From NCBI GenBank assembly GCA_025774935.1, contig JALGZK010000006.1, positions 1-64,000 of the forward strand: 64,000 nt of DNA, in the 5' to 3' direction. Under the pieces are notes generated by a model. It ran no database searches, was not told where the DNA came from, and was given only the letters and a program-made list of their open reading frames with translations. The translations under genes and the position numbers were made by a program. This DNA comes from a bacterium (GTDB lineage: Bacteria > Joyebacterota > Joyebacteria > Joyebacterales > Joyebacteraceae). Shown here in pieces: positions 51,017 through 58,828 of the stretch (position 1 is its first letter; each line of letters starts with the position of its first letter).

Positions 51017-52078
51017 TCATTCCGTCGCCCAAGAGAGCCAATCGATCGCGTTCACGAAGAGGACGAGGTTCGACTGGTTCTCTGCGAGCAGCACGTCCTC
51101 GAACATCCGCGCGTTCCCGATAACGACGAAACGTGTCCCGATCCCCTTGTCGATCGCGTCCGGCGGGTGCGTGAACCGGACGTTCCCCTCGTCGTCCTCG
51201 ACGATGACCGGCATCCCCGCGAAGGCGCTCGTGAGCGCGCCCGTGACCGCGACGGCCAGCGGGCGACTCGGACCGCTGCCGGCCCGGACGGCGTCCGCCT
51301 GCTCGTCCGGTGGGACGAACGACCCCCTCGGGTCGAGATCGGACGTCACCGGCACCGTCCACGATCTCCCGGAGGAGCCTGCCAGCACCGTCGCCTCAAC
51401 ACCAGGAGGGAGCCGGTCTGCTACGGCGATCGACGAGGTCCACGTGAAGACGACCGCCTCGAGACTCGCGACGACCGGATGCTCCCTCGACAGGTTCGGC
51501 GGGACCGCCTTTGGCCAGCACGGGTAGGGCTTCGTCCCCGTCTCGTCGCCGCGCCGGAACGGCACGTCCGCACTGACCTCGTCGAGCACGAAGTCGCGGT
51601 TCACGGTGACCCCGTACGACCGGAGGAAGTCGAAGACGTTCACCACGACCGTTCTTCCGCGCATCGTTCCGGGTTCGATTACGCCGCCGTCTAGGAGGAA
51701 GAGCGCGCGACCGCCCTTCATGAGGAACTGGTCGATCTCGAAGAGCTCGGCGTCCGGCACGTCCGGCGCCCCCGCGACGACAAGCGTCGTGACCTCCGCG
51801 AGCACGGACGGTGTGTCGGCGAGGTTCACCTCGCGGACCTCGTAGTCCGCCTCGAGGGCGGCGACGACGGAACGATACTGCGTTCCGATCTCGCGCTCCC
51901 CGTGGCCCGTCAGGAACCCGACCGTGCGAGGTGCTCGCTCCGTCTGCACGGATCCCTCGTCCGGGCCGACGCGCGAGAAGAAGTTCACGAAGAGAACGGA
52001 CGCGACGACGAGGATCACCACCACGATGACCGCCCTGAGGGCAGCGTTCGCGCCGGTGCTGTGCAGGCGGTTTCTCAC
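51017..52078 (-). CDS. GldG-like ABC-associated periplasmic protein
   Basis: A 353-aa protein with an N-terminal anchor (AVIVVVILVVASVLFVNFF at about residues 16-35) and a periplasmic domain; GTG at 52078 follows GGAGGTGA. The family of ABC-type uncharacterised transport proteins, including GldG of gliding motility, is recognised by VGFLTGHGEREIGTQ, then VVAGAPDVPDAELFEIDQFL, then GGRALFLLDGG, and by VVIGNARMF near the end. Its usual partners, an ABC ATPase and a GldF-like permease, would be expected upstream on this strand. Instead 0.9 kb with no recognisable gene follows. It may be an orphan or act with a distant transporter. Confidence 0.83.
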   Translation of the reverse strand: MRNRLHSTGANAALRAVIVVVILVVASVLFVNFFSRVGPDEGSVQTERAPRTVGFLTGHGEREIGTQYRSVVAALEADYEVREVNLADTPSVLAEVTTLVVAGAPDVPDAELFEIDQFLMKGGRALFLLDGGVIEPGTMRGRTVVVNVFDFLRSYGVTVNRDFVLDEVSADVPFRRGDETGTKPYPCWPKAVPPNLSREHPVVASLEAVVFTWTSSIAVADRLPPGVEATVLAGSSGRSWTVPVTSDLDPRGSFVPPDEQADAVRAGSGPSRPLAVAVTGALTSAFAGMPVIVEDDEGNVRFTHPPDAIDKGIGTRFVVIGNARMFEDVLLAENQSNLVLFVNAIDWLSWATE

Positions 52079-52406
52079 CGCGTCACCTCCGCCTGGTGGT
52101 TCTGCATGTTCTGGTCGGATGCTCGCGACTGGAAAGGGGGACGGACTTCGACGCCGCGCACGGACGCCTCAAGCCACATTGATATCCGATACCGTCTCGC
52201 CGCGCAAGAACCGAATAGGGCACGGAAGCCCCGCGAGAGCCCGCAGGAGCGCCGGAACGGCACGGCGGGGGGAACCGCGCCGGATCATCGGCGCGGCTGG
52301 AGGTTGGGTGTGAGGCCAGCTGGACCTGGTGACCGAGGGTCACGAATGCGTCCGGGGAGGACGGTCGTGACGAGGTTCCGTCGAGCGCGGGAGTGCAGGA
52401 AATAAC

Positions 52407-52435
52407 TTGACCCTGAAACAGGCTGGTGGTACATT
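52407..52435 (+). promoter_or_regulatory. Orphan sigma-70-type promoter in 0.9-kb gap
   Basis: TTGACC, 17 bp, TACATT. It points into 52442-52860, where I see no convincing ORF. A 10-bp hairpin (52879-52907) follows. The gap 52079-52990 otherwise shows nothing I can name, and no RNase P, tmRNA or SRP core was recognised. Confidence 0.45.
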
Positions 52436-52878
52436 GTGGTTGCCCCACTTCAGAAGGAAGGAGCGTCCGGACCCAAGCAGGACCCCCCCCGAGAGCAGCA
52501 GGGATCTGAGACGACCACGCACCGATGAGAGCGACATCAGAGAACCGCGATCCCGCAGCGATCGTCTGGACGGACCGCCCACTCAAGGACAGTCCCCACA
52601 GAGCTGCGCACTCCCTCGAGTCGACCTCGAGGCGTCGGCGACGTTTGATCGCCGGTGGATCTGAGCCGCCCTGCGCGCTCGAAGGACACCCGGAGGGAAT
52701 GTGAACCACGGCCGAATGCGAGAGCGTCGGCCGTCGTCACAGAGCGCAACTGAAACGAAAGACATGAGGCCGCTGGGGGTACGTCGAGAGAAGACGGGCT
52801 AGACTAAAGGTGCCAAGAAGATAGCGTCAGCCGCAGCCCAGCTCCTATCCTCGACCGTGCTCCCGGAGGCCTCTTTGA

Positions 52879-52907
52879 TTGCCCGCGCAGCTACCAGGCG
52901 CGGGCAA
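52879..52907. other. 10-bp hairpin upstream of rubrerythrin operon
   Basis: TTGCCCGCGC / GCGCGGGCAA with a 9-nt loop, directly before the promoter at 52914. No T run on either strand. Could end an upstream transcript or be a regulator site. Confidence 0.45.
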
Positions 52908-52913
52908 ATGCTA

Positions 52914-52942
52914 TTGACCTCCGGTCAGCCTTCAGCTATCTT
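52914..52942 (+). promoter_or_regulatory. Sigma-70-type promoter of rubrerythrin operon
   Basis: TTGACC, 17 bp, TATCTT; predicted start near 52949, about 42 nt upstream of the ATG at 52991. Confidence 0.75.
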
Positions 52943-52990
52943 GAGCGACCTGACACACCCCGCACACATCTGCCGAGACAAGGAGACCTC

Positions 52991-53443
52991 ATGGAGAAGC
53001 GCACCTTCGATGAGATCCTCGACTTCGCCATCCAGAAGGAGGACGAGGCCGCGGAGGGTTATCGGGCGCTGAGCGAGGCGGCGAAACGGTCGAACGTCAG
53101 GGACATGTTGATGAGGATGTCGAAGCAGGAGGCAGGCCACGCCGCGAAGCTGCGCGGAATCAACCGCGAGAAGGTGGAGAGCGCGGCCATAACGAGGGTC
53201 CCGGACCTCAAGATCGCGGACTACTCGGACAACGTCGACGTGACGCCGGACATGAGCTACCAGGACGTCCTGACCGTGGCGATCAAGCGCGAGCAGAAGG
53301 CGCACAACCTGTACATGAGTCTCGCATCAAACACGGATGACCAGGGGCTGAGGAAGCTCTTCCAGGTCCTGGCGCAGGAAGAGGCCAAGCACAAGCTCGA
53401 CCTCGAGATGGAGTACGACGAACACGTTCTGACGGAGAACTGA
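52991..53443 (+). CDS. Rubrerythrin-type ferritin-like di-iron protein, first copy
   Basis: A 150-aa four-helix-bundle protein without the C-terminal rubredoxin domain of classical rubrerythrin; ATG follows AAGGAG. Di-iron ligands are visible: E-x6-Y in EDEAAEGYRALSE, E-x2-H in SKQEAGHAAKL, the second helix pair EQKAHNLYMSLA and EEAKHKLDLE. These proteins reduce peroxide in anaerobes with electrons from rubredoxin. It is the first gene of a four-gene unit with another ferritin-like protein, rubredoxin and an FAD oxidoreductase, a coherent oxygen-defence pathway. Confidence 0.92.
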   Translation: MEKRTFDEILDFAIQKEDEAAEGYRALSEAAKRSNVRDMLMRMSKQEAGHAAKLRGINREKVESAAITRVPDLKIADYSDNVDVTPDMSYQDVLTVAIKREQKAHNLYMSLASNTDDQGLRKLFQVLAQEEAKHKLDLEMEYDEHVLTEN

Positions 53444-53488
53444 CCGACGCGCTCAGCGCGGGAACCGCTGGACGACGGGAGGAGATTG

Positions 53489-53998
53489 ATGATCGAGTAC
53501 CTGAATGAGGACGAGGTGTACCGGGTCGGGATGTGCATCGAGGAGGCGGGTCTCGACTTCTACACGAAGATGGCAGAGAAGGCGGACGACGCCGCGACGA
53601 AGCGGGTCTTCCGGCGCCTCGCCCGCGACGAGAAGCAGCACCTCGCCTTCTTCGAGTCGATGGACCTCAAGACCGCCGGCGGCATGGGCTCACGACCGGC
53701 CGAGCAGGACGCGGAGCTGTCGAGGTACGTCTGCTCGATCGTGGACGGCGGCATCTTCAGGAGCGTCGCGAGTATGGACGTCGTCGCGCGAGCCAAGTTC
53801 AACGCGGAGAAGGCGCTCGAGCTGGCGCTCCAGGTCGAGAAGGACGCCGTGCTCTACTACACCGAAGCGTACATGGCGAACAAGAAGAAGAGGGCACGCG
53901 AGGCTCTCTCGAGGCTAATCGACGAGGAGAAGGGGCACGTCGTCGAGATCCAGAAGCGCCTCGACAACCTCCGGAAGAAGAAGGCGAAGAAGAAGTAG
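53489..53998 (+). CDS. Rubrerythrin-type ferritin-like di-iron protein, second copy
   Basis: A 169-aa four-helix-bundle protein; ATG at 53489 follows GGGAGGAG. Iron ligands: [35 protein letters not shown] and [10 protein letters not shown]. It ends in a Lys-rich tail (RKKKAKKK). It diverges clearly from the first copy and has a longer loop between helix pairs (residues 63-100). Electrons are expected from the rubredoxin encoded 17 nt downstream. Confidence 0.92.
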   Translation: MIEYLNEDEVYRVGMCIEEAGLDFYTKMAEKADDAATKRVFRRLARDEKQHLAFFESMDLKTAGGMGSRPAEQDAELSRYVCSIVDGGIFRSVASMDVVARAKFNAEKALELALQVEKDAVLYYTEAYMANKKKRAREALSRLIDEEKGHVVEIQKRLDNLRKKKAKKK

Positions 53999-54015
53999 CG
54001 GAACGGAGGAAGGAC

Positions 54016-54174
54016 TTGAAGCAGTACAGGTGCACGATCTGCGGGTACGTCTACGACCCCGCCGCGGGTGACCCCGACGCCGGCGTCGCCCCCGATACGG
54101 CCTTCGACAACCTGCCCGAGGATTGGGTCTGCCCGATCTGCGGCGCGACGAAGGACCAGTTCGAAGAGTTGTAG
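54016..54174 (+). CDS. Rubredoxin
   Basis: A 52-aa electron carrier with one Fe(Cys)4 centre. Both knuckles are intact: CTICGY and CPICGA, with the family segment [20 protein letters not shown] between. The start is TTG at 54016, preceded by GGAGGAAGGA; no ATG or GTG fits, and the resulting length is exactly that of typical rubredoxins. It probably takes electrons from the downstream FAD protein and hands them to the two ferritin-like proteins. Confidence 0.95.
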   Translation: MKQYRCTICGYVYDPAAGDPDAGVAPDTAFDNLPEDWVCPICGATKDQFEEL

Positions 54175-54196
54175 GACAACAGGCAGGGCGGGGACC

Positions 54197-55417
54197 ATGA
54201 AGGTCCACATCATAGGGAACGGCGTTGCGGGCGTGACGGCCGCGAGGTGGATCCGCGAACACGATCCAGACTGCGGAATCGAGATCTACGCCCGCGAGCC
54301 TTATCATTACTACTACCGGCTCCGCCTCCCCGAGGTCGTGGCCGGCGAGATCGACATCGACGAGATCGTCGCCAACCCTCCGGACTGGTACGACTCCCAC
54401 CGGATCGACGTCCATCTCTCGACCCCGGTCGCCTCCGTCGACGCGGGGGAGAGGACGTTCACCCTCGAGGACGGTTCCACTGTCCCGTACGAGACACTCC
54501 TCATCGCTTCCGGCGCCGACCCGTTCATCCCGCCCGTCGACGGCGTCGACAGGGCTGGCGTCTTCGCGCTCCGGACGGCCGACGACGCGATCGCGATCCG
54601 CGATCGGGCGAGGCGGTCGCAGCGGGCGGTCATCGTGGGAGGAGGGCTGCTCGGTCTCGAGGCCGCGCGCGGGCTCGTGGCGTCGGGTGTCGAGGTCCAA
54701 GTTCTCGAGACGGCGCCGCGGCTTCTCCCGCGGCAGCTCGACGATCGCGGGGCGCACGTGCTCGCGACGGAGATCGAGAGACTGGGAATCAAGCTCCACA
54801 TCGGTGTCAAGATGTCTGGTGTCACCGGGAACGGAGAGGCGACCGGCGTCGCGCTCGACGACGGGACCGAGGTGCCCGGCGAGCTCGTCCTTTTCTCGAC
54901 CGGCGTCCGGTGCACGACCGATCTCCTGAAGGGGAGCGGGGTCGATGTGAACCGGGGAGTCGTCGTCGACTGCGGCATGAGGACGAACGTCCCCGGCGTC
55001 TACGCTGCCGGCGACGTGGCCGAGTACGAAGAGCGGGTGTGGGGGATCATCCCCGTCGCGCTCGCGCAGGCCGACTCGGCCGCGAAGACGATCACCGGAG
55101 ACGCCTCGGAGAAGGTCTGCGAGGTGACGCCCCACAACACGCTCAAGATCACGGGCATCGACGTCTTCTCCGCGGGCACGGTCACGTGCGAGGCCGAGGG
55201 GTGTCGCGAGTACGTCGAGGAGGACCTCGCCAACTGCCTCTACAGGAAGATCCTCGTGCGGGGCGGGAAGCCGATCGGCGCGATCGTGATAGGCTCCAGA
55301 AACGGCGTCAGGCAGCTCGCGCAGATGATCGAGCACGGCGTCGACGTCCGGAAGTGGGGAGACGCGATCGCCCGGGACGACTTCGACTACGACGGCGCGC
55401 TCAAGGCTGCTGTGTGA
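54197..55417 (+). CDS. FAD-dependent NAD(P)H:rubredoxin-type oxidoreductase
   Basis: A 406-aa flavoprotein of the pyridine-nucleotide-disulfide oxidoreductase fold. The FAD-binding Rossmann is VHIIGNGVAGVTAARWI (residues 3-19), the NAD(P)H-binding one is RAVIVGGGLLGLEAARGL (about 143-160), and the second FAD contact is GVYAAGDVAEYE. There is no redox Cys pair near the FAD, as in NADH:rubredoxin oxidoreductases. The C-terminal 90 residues (TLKITGIDVFSAG and YRKILVRGGKPIGAIVIG) are the usual NROR/nitrite-reductase-like dimer part. It completes the chain NAD(P)H to rubredoxin to di-iron peroxidases in this operon. Confidence 0.9.
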   Translation: MKVHIIGNGVAGVTAARWIREHDPDCGIEIYAREPYHYYYRLRLPEVVAGEIDIDEIVANPPDWYDSHRIDVHLSTPVASVDAGERTFTLEDGSTVPYETLLIASGADPFIPPVDGVDRAGVFALRTADDAIAIRDRARRSQRAVIVGGGLLGLEAARGLVASGVEVQVLETAPRLLPRQLDDRGAHVLATEIERLGIKLHIGVKMSGVTGNGEATGVALDDGTEVPGELVLFSTGVRCTTDLLKGSGVDVNRGVVVDCGMRTNVPGVYAAGDVAEYEERVWGIIPVALAQADSAAKTITGDASEKVCEVTPHNTLKITGIDVFSAGTVTCEAEGCREYVEEDLANCLYRKILVRGGKPIGAIVIGSRNGVRQLAQMIEHGVDVRKWGDAIARDDFDYDGALKAAV

Positions 55418-55518
55418 GCAGCGCCGAAGGACGTCATCGCAGGATCTCACGCTCTGCCATCCGTCCAGGAAGTCAACCAGCCCTCCCAGTAATCCTGATT
55501 CCCGCCCAGCCCTCGAAG

Positions 55519-55527
55519 TGATATAAT
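55519..55527 (+). promoter_or_regulatory. Extended -10 promoter of tagged gene
   Basis: TG-A-TATAAT, a perfect -10 box with the TGn extension; the -35 region (TTCCCG) is poor, as allowed for extended -10 promoters. Predicted start near 55534. Confidence 0.65.
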
Positions 55528-55670
55528 GACCAACAGACAGGATCTCCTGCCTGCGTTCCGCTGAGCTTCAGGAACGGTGCGATGACAGTCGTGCCCGAGT
55601 TTCGGGAGCCGGCAGAGCGGAGTTGGACGCGGCCGGACACACCCTTCCACTAAAGAGGGAGGTTGTTGCC

Positions 55671-56255
55671 ATGAGACTTGTGCTCACGGTTCTTCTGACC
55701 GCGGCCCTCGCAGTGTCCGCGTCCGCAGGCCTGAACCCCGACGCCCGGATGTACCTCGATTTCGACCCGCCGGACGGCGTTCACCGGATCGAGGAGCCCC
55801 CGGACCCCGTCGTGAACATCTACGTTGTGCTGGACTGCCTCGGAGTGGACAGCGGAATAAACGGGTGCACGATTCACTTCGAGCGGACCTTTGGGGCCAC
55901 GGCTCACGACGAGGTCTGCCTGATCGGCTTCTTCAGCGGCGGGGACGTCGAGGACCCGGAGTTCGGATGGTACATCGTTACCCAAGGCGAGTGCATCTAC
56001 CCCGACGCGAACGGGATGATCATCGTCGGCTACGTTCTCTACTATTACACTGGTCCTCCCGGCTACGTGAAGATCGCTGCGGCCGAGGTTGCAGGCAAGG
56101 AGGTGCTCGACTGCAACAACATGACCGACGTGTACTGCGTAGCCGACAACGCCGGCATCGGTGCCGACCCGCCTCCGGGCGACCCCGGCTGCTACTGTGG
56201 ACCGGTGCCCGTCGAGGACGCGAGTTGGGGGACGATCAAGTCCCTGTACCGGTGA
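55671..56255 (+). CDS. Secreted beta-rich protein with WGxIKxxYR tail, function unknown
   Basis: A 194-aa exported protein; ATG at 55671 follows AGAGGGAGG. The signal peptide is LTVLLTAALAVSASA. The mature region is one beta-rich domain, with VNIYVVLDCLGVDSGINGC near the start, VLYYYTGPPGYVKIAA later and several Cys residues that probably form disulfides; family not recognised, though cohesin-like or NEAT-like Ig folds are conceivable. The end is CYCGPVPVEDASWGTIKSLYR, the shared tail. It is monocistronic, with an extended -10 promoter and a terminator at 56294-56322. Confidence 0.82.
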   Translation: MRLVLTVLLTAALAVSASAGLNPDARMYLDFDPPDGVHRIEEPPDPVVNIYVVLDCLGVDSGINGCTIHFERTFGATAHDEVCLIGFFSGGDVEDPEFGWYIVTQGECIYPDANGMIIVGYVLYYYTGPPGYVKIAAAEVAGKEVLDCNNMTDVYCVADNAGIGADPPPGDPGCYCGPVPVEDASWGTIKSLYR

Positions 56256-56293
56256 GACAGCGAAGCCGGCGCCGAGCCGGCCTGAGAGCGAAC

Positions 56294-56325
56294 GAAAGGG
56301 GCGGCCCAGCGCCGCCCCTTTCTCG
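56294..56325 (+). terminator. Intrinsic terminator after tagged gene
   Basis: GAAAGGGGCGGC, loop CCAGC, GCCGCCCCTTTC, then TCGTT. Confidence 0.85.
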
Positions 56326-56355
56326 TTGTGGGGACGCGGGGACGGCAGGTAGAAT
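56326..56355 (+). promoter_or_regulatory. Probable promoter of amylase/tldD/pmbA unit
   Basis: TTGTGG, 18 bp, TAGAAT; about 90 nt upstream of the ATG at 56448. Confidence 0.5.
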
Positions 56356-56447
56356 GGATGAACGCCCGAAATCCACCGAATCGTGCGGACCCTCGGAATC
56401 GCGGGAGTCCACGTGGCCTGACCCGTAGTCCGAAGGAGAGGAACTCC

Positions 56448-58805
56448 ATGCCAGGCAGAGCCTTACGGCCGATCGCCCTCGTCGTCGTGGCAGTCTGCGT
56501 CGTCGCGGTCGCGGCGCCGGCGCCGTGCTCGGACTCGGGATCGGTCCTCCGGAAGGTCCCGTTCACGTTCGTTCCCGAGAGGGACTACGCGAGGGTCTTC
56601 CTCGCGGGGACCTTCAACGCATGGAGCACCGACGCGACGCGCATGAACGAGGTCGAGGGGAGGTACGAGATCGATCTCCTCCTGCCGCTCGGGCAGTACC
56701 AGTACAAGTTCGTGGCGGACGGGGACTGGATTACCGACGAGACGGCTCAGGCGTTCGCGCCCGACGGCTTCGGAGGGCAGAACTCCGTCGTGACGGTCGA
56801 CGGTTCCTTCGAGGCGGTCCCACTCGAGGTCGGCGACGGGCGCATCGTGACTGAGCACCTGGGGCACGGGCAGAACGCGTGGGAGGTCGTGCGGGCAGCC
56901 GACGGGAGCGTGTCGCTCCGGACGCGCGTCTGGAGCGGCGACGTCGAGGGGGTCACTGTTCGATGGCGCGTGGACGGTGGAGGGGCCGCCGGTGCGGAGG
57001 CGCCCGCGGGGGCCATCCCGATGGACCTCGTCGACGGCGACGGTCTCTTCGACTACTACGCGGCGACGATCGTGGCCGGCGCCACCTTCGACTACTTCTT
57101 CGAGATCGAGGACGGCGGGACGGTCTTCCGCCAGGGGCCGGACGGCCTGGTGGAGGCGCCGGGGTCGGCGGGGGAGTTCCGATTCGACGCCGATGAGTTC
57201 CCTGTCTTCCAGACGCCGGACTGGGTGAAAGAGGGGATCATCTACCAGATCTTCCCCGAGCGGTTCGCCAACGGGGACCCCGACAACGACCCCGACTTCT
57301 CCGAGTGGTATTACGAGGGACTCACGGACCTCCCGAACTCGGGACGGTCCAACGAGGAGTACTTCCACCTCGTCGACGACTGGTACGACATCGAGGGACT
57401 CGCGAAGAGCCCGTATCGGACGGACGAGAAGCCGGACTGGTACTCGTTCTACGGGGGCGACGTCGCCGGGATCCATCAGCACCTCGACTATCTCGCGAAC
57501 CTCGGGATCACGATCATCTACCTGAACCCGATCTTCCAGGCGAAGAGCAACCACAAGTACGACGCCGCGACCTACACGGAGATCGACCCGCACTTCGGGA
57601 CGAACGAAGAGTTCGCCGCGTTCGTCGAGGCGTGTCACGCGCGCGAGATCCGCGTCGTGATCGATCTCGCGTTCAACCACACCGGCGAGACGTTCTGGGC
57701 GTTCGTCGACACGCGCGAGCGGGGTGAGCGATCGGAGTACTGGGATTGGTACGAGTGGAAGAAGTGGCCGCTGCCCGACGGCTGGACGAGCGGAGGCCTC
57801 GAGTACTACGACTGCTGGTGGGGGTTCGGGCAGATGCCGAACCTCAACTTCGACCTCTCACGGCCCAACCCCGAGGAACACACGGTCAGGGACATCGACG
57901 ACGCCGAGGTCAACTGGCCCGTCGTGAATCACCTGCTCGACGCGACGATCTACTGGCTCACCGAGATCGACGTCGACGGGTTCCGGCTGGACGTCGCGGG
58001 GGAGGTGCCGTTCTGGTTCTGGGAGCTCTTCCGCGGGCGCGTCCGGGCCGCCAAGCCCGACGCCTACATCCTGGGCGAGCTCTGGGGCGCGTCGCCCGAG
58101 TTCGTGAACGGGAAGTACTACGATGCGGTTATGAACTACGCGTTCTTCCGCGACCCGCTCCTCGCGTTCGTTGTCCGCGGCGAGATGGACGCCGCGGCGT
58201 TCGACAGCGCGATCGCGCCCGGGAGGTTCGTCTACCCCGACGAGGGCGTGAGGGCGATGATGAACCTCCTCGACAGCCACGACACAGAACGCCTCCTGAC
58301 GACGGCGTGGGGCGACACGCGCCGGCTCAAGCTCGCGGTCCTCTTCGGGATGACCTACGTGGGCGCACCGGCCCTCTACTATGGGGACGAGATCGCCATG
58401 CAGGGCGGTCGCGATCCGGACTGCCGCCGGCCGTTCCACTGGAAGTGGAGGGACGACCCAGTGCGTGCGGACGTGCACGCGTACACGAGGCGGCTCATCG
58501 CGCTCCGAAAGGAACACCCGTGCTTCGCGCGGGGTTCCTTCCGGACGCTTCTCGCCGAGGGGCGCGTGTACGCCTACCACCGGAGCGCCGCCGGCGACGA
58601 CGCCATCGTCGTCATGAACGCGGGGACCGAGCGGTCGACCGTGATGGTCCCGCTCGAGGAGGCGCCGCCGCACGACCTCCTGAACGTCCTCACGCAGGAG
58701 ACCGTGGCGGTCGCGGAGTCAGGCGACGGCCTCTCGTTCGAGGTGAGCGTCCCGCCGCTCACGGGCTACGTCTTCACCTACAGGAAATCGGAGAGCGAGC
58801 GCTAG
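56448..58805 (+). CDS. Secreted GH13 alpha-amylase-family glycosidase (neopullulanase/cyclomaltodextrinase-like) with CBM48
   Basis: A 785-aa exported enzyme; ATG follows AAGGAGAGG. The signal peptide is IALVVVAVCVVAVAAPAP. Residues of about 30-120 are a CBM48-like domain (ARVFLAGTFNAWS, GQYQYKFVADGDW), then a linker Ig-like region. The catalytic barrel runs from about 255 to 700. GH13 motifs are all present: DLAFNHTG (about 405), GFRLDVAGE with the nucleophile Asp (about 512), LGELWG with the acid Glu (about 542) and DSHDTER (about 609). IIYQIFPERFANGD is the typical entry of neopullulanases. It cuts alpha-glucans outside the cytoplasm and could feed the sugar ABC transporter, but that link is inferred. 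The tldD gene follows after 23 nt. Confidence 0.93.
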   Translation: MPGRALRPIALVVVAVCVVAVAAPAPCSDSGSVLRKVPFTFVPERDYARVFLAGTFNAWSTDATRMNEVEGRYEIDLLLPLGQYQYKFVADGDWITDETAQAFAPDGFGGQNSVVTVDGSFEAVPLEVGDGRIVTEHLGHGQNAWEVVRAADGSVSLRTRVWSGDVEGVTVRWRVDGGGAAGAEAPAGAIPMDLVDGDGLFDYYAATIVAGATFDYFFEIEDGGTVFRQGPDGLVEAPGSAGEFRFDADEFPVFQTPDWVKEGIIYQIFPERFANGDPDNDPDFSEWYYEGLTDLPNSGRSNEEYFHLVDDWYDIEGLAKSPYRTDEKPDWYSFYGGDVAGIHQHLDYLANLGITIIYLNPIFQAKSNHKYDAATYTEIDPHFGTNEEFAAFVEACHAREIRVVIDLAFNHTGETFWAFVDTRERGERSEYWDWYEWKKWPLPDGWTSGGLEYYDCWWGFGQMPNLNFDLSRPNPEEHTVRDIDDAEVNWPVVNHLLDATIYWLTEIDVDGFRLDVAGEVPFWFWELFRGRVRAAKPDAYILGELWGASPEFVNGKYYDAVMNYAFFRDPLLAFVVRGEMDAAAFDSAIAPGRFVYPDEGVRAMMNLLDSHDTERLLTTAWGDTRRLKLAVLFGMTYVGAPALYYGDEIAMQGGRDPDCRRPFHWKWRDDPVRADVHAYTRRLIALRKEHPCFARGSFRTLLAEGRVYAYHRSAAGDDAIVVMNAGTERSTVMVPLEEAPPHDLLNVLTQETVAVAESGDGLSFEVSVPPLTGYVFTYRKSESER

Positions 58806-58828
58806 GCCATCCGCCACTGGAGCAGCGA

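Noticed and set aside
52407-52664. 85-codon frame starting in the orphan promoter
   Set aside because: It begins within the -35 box and its composition is Arg/Ser/Pro-rich; no support as a gene.
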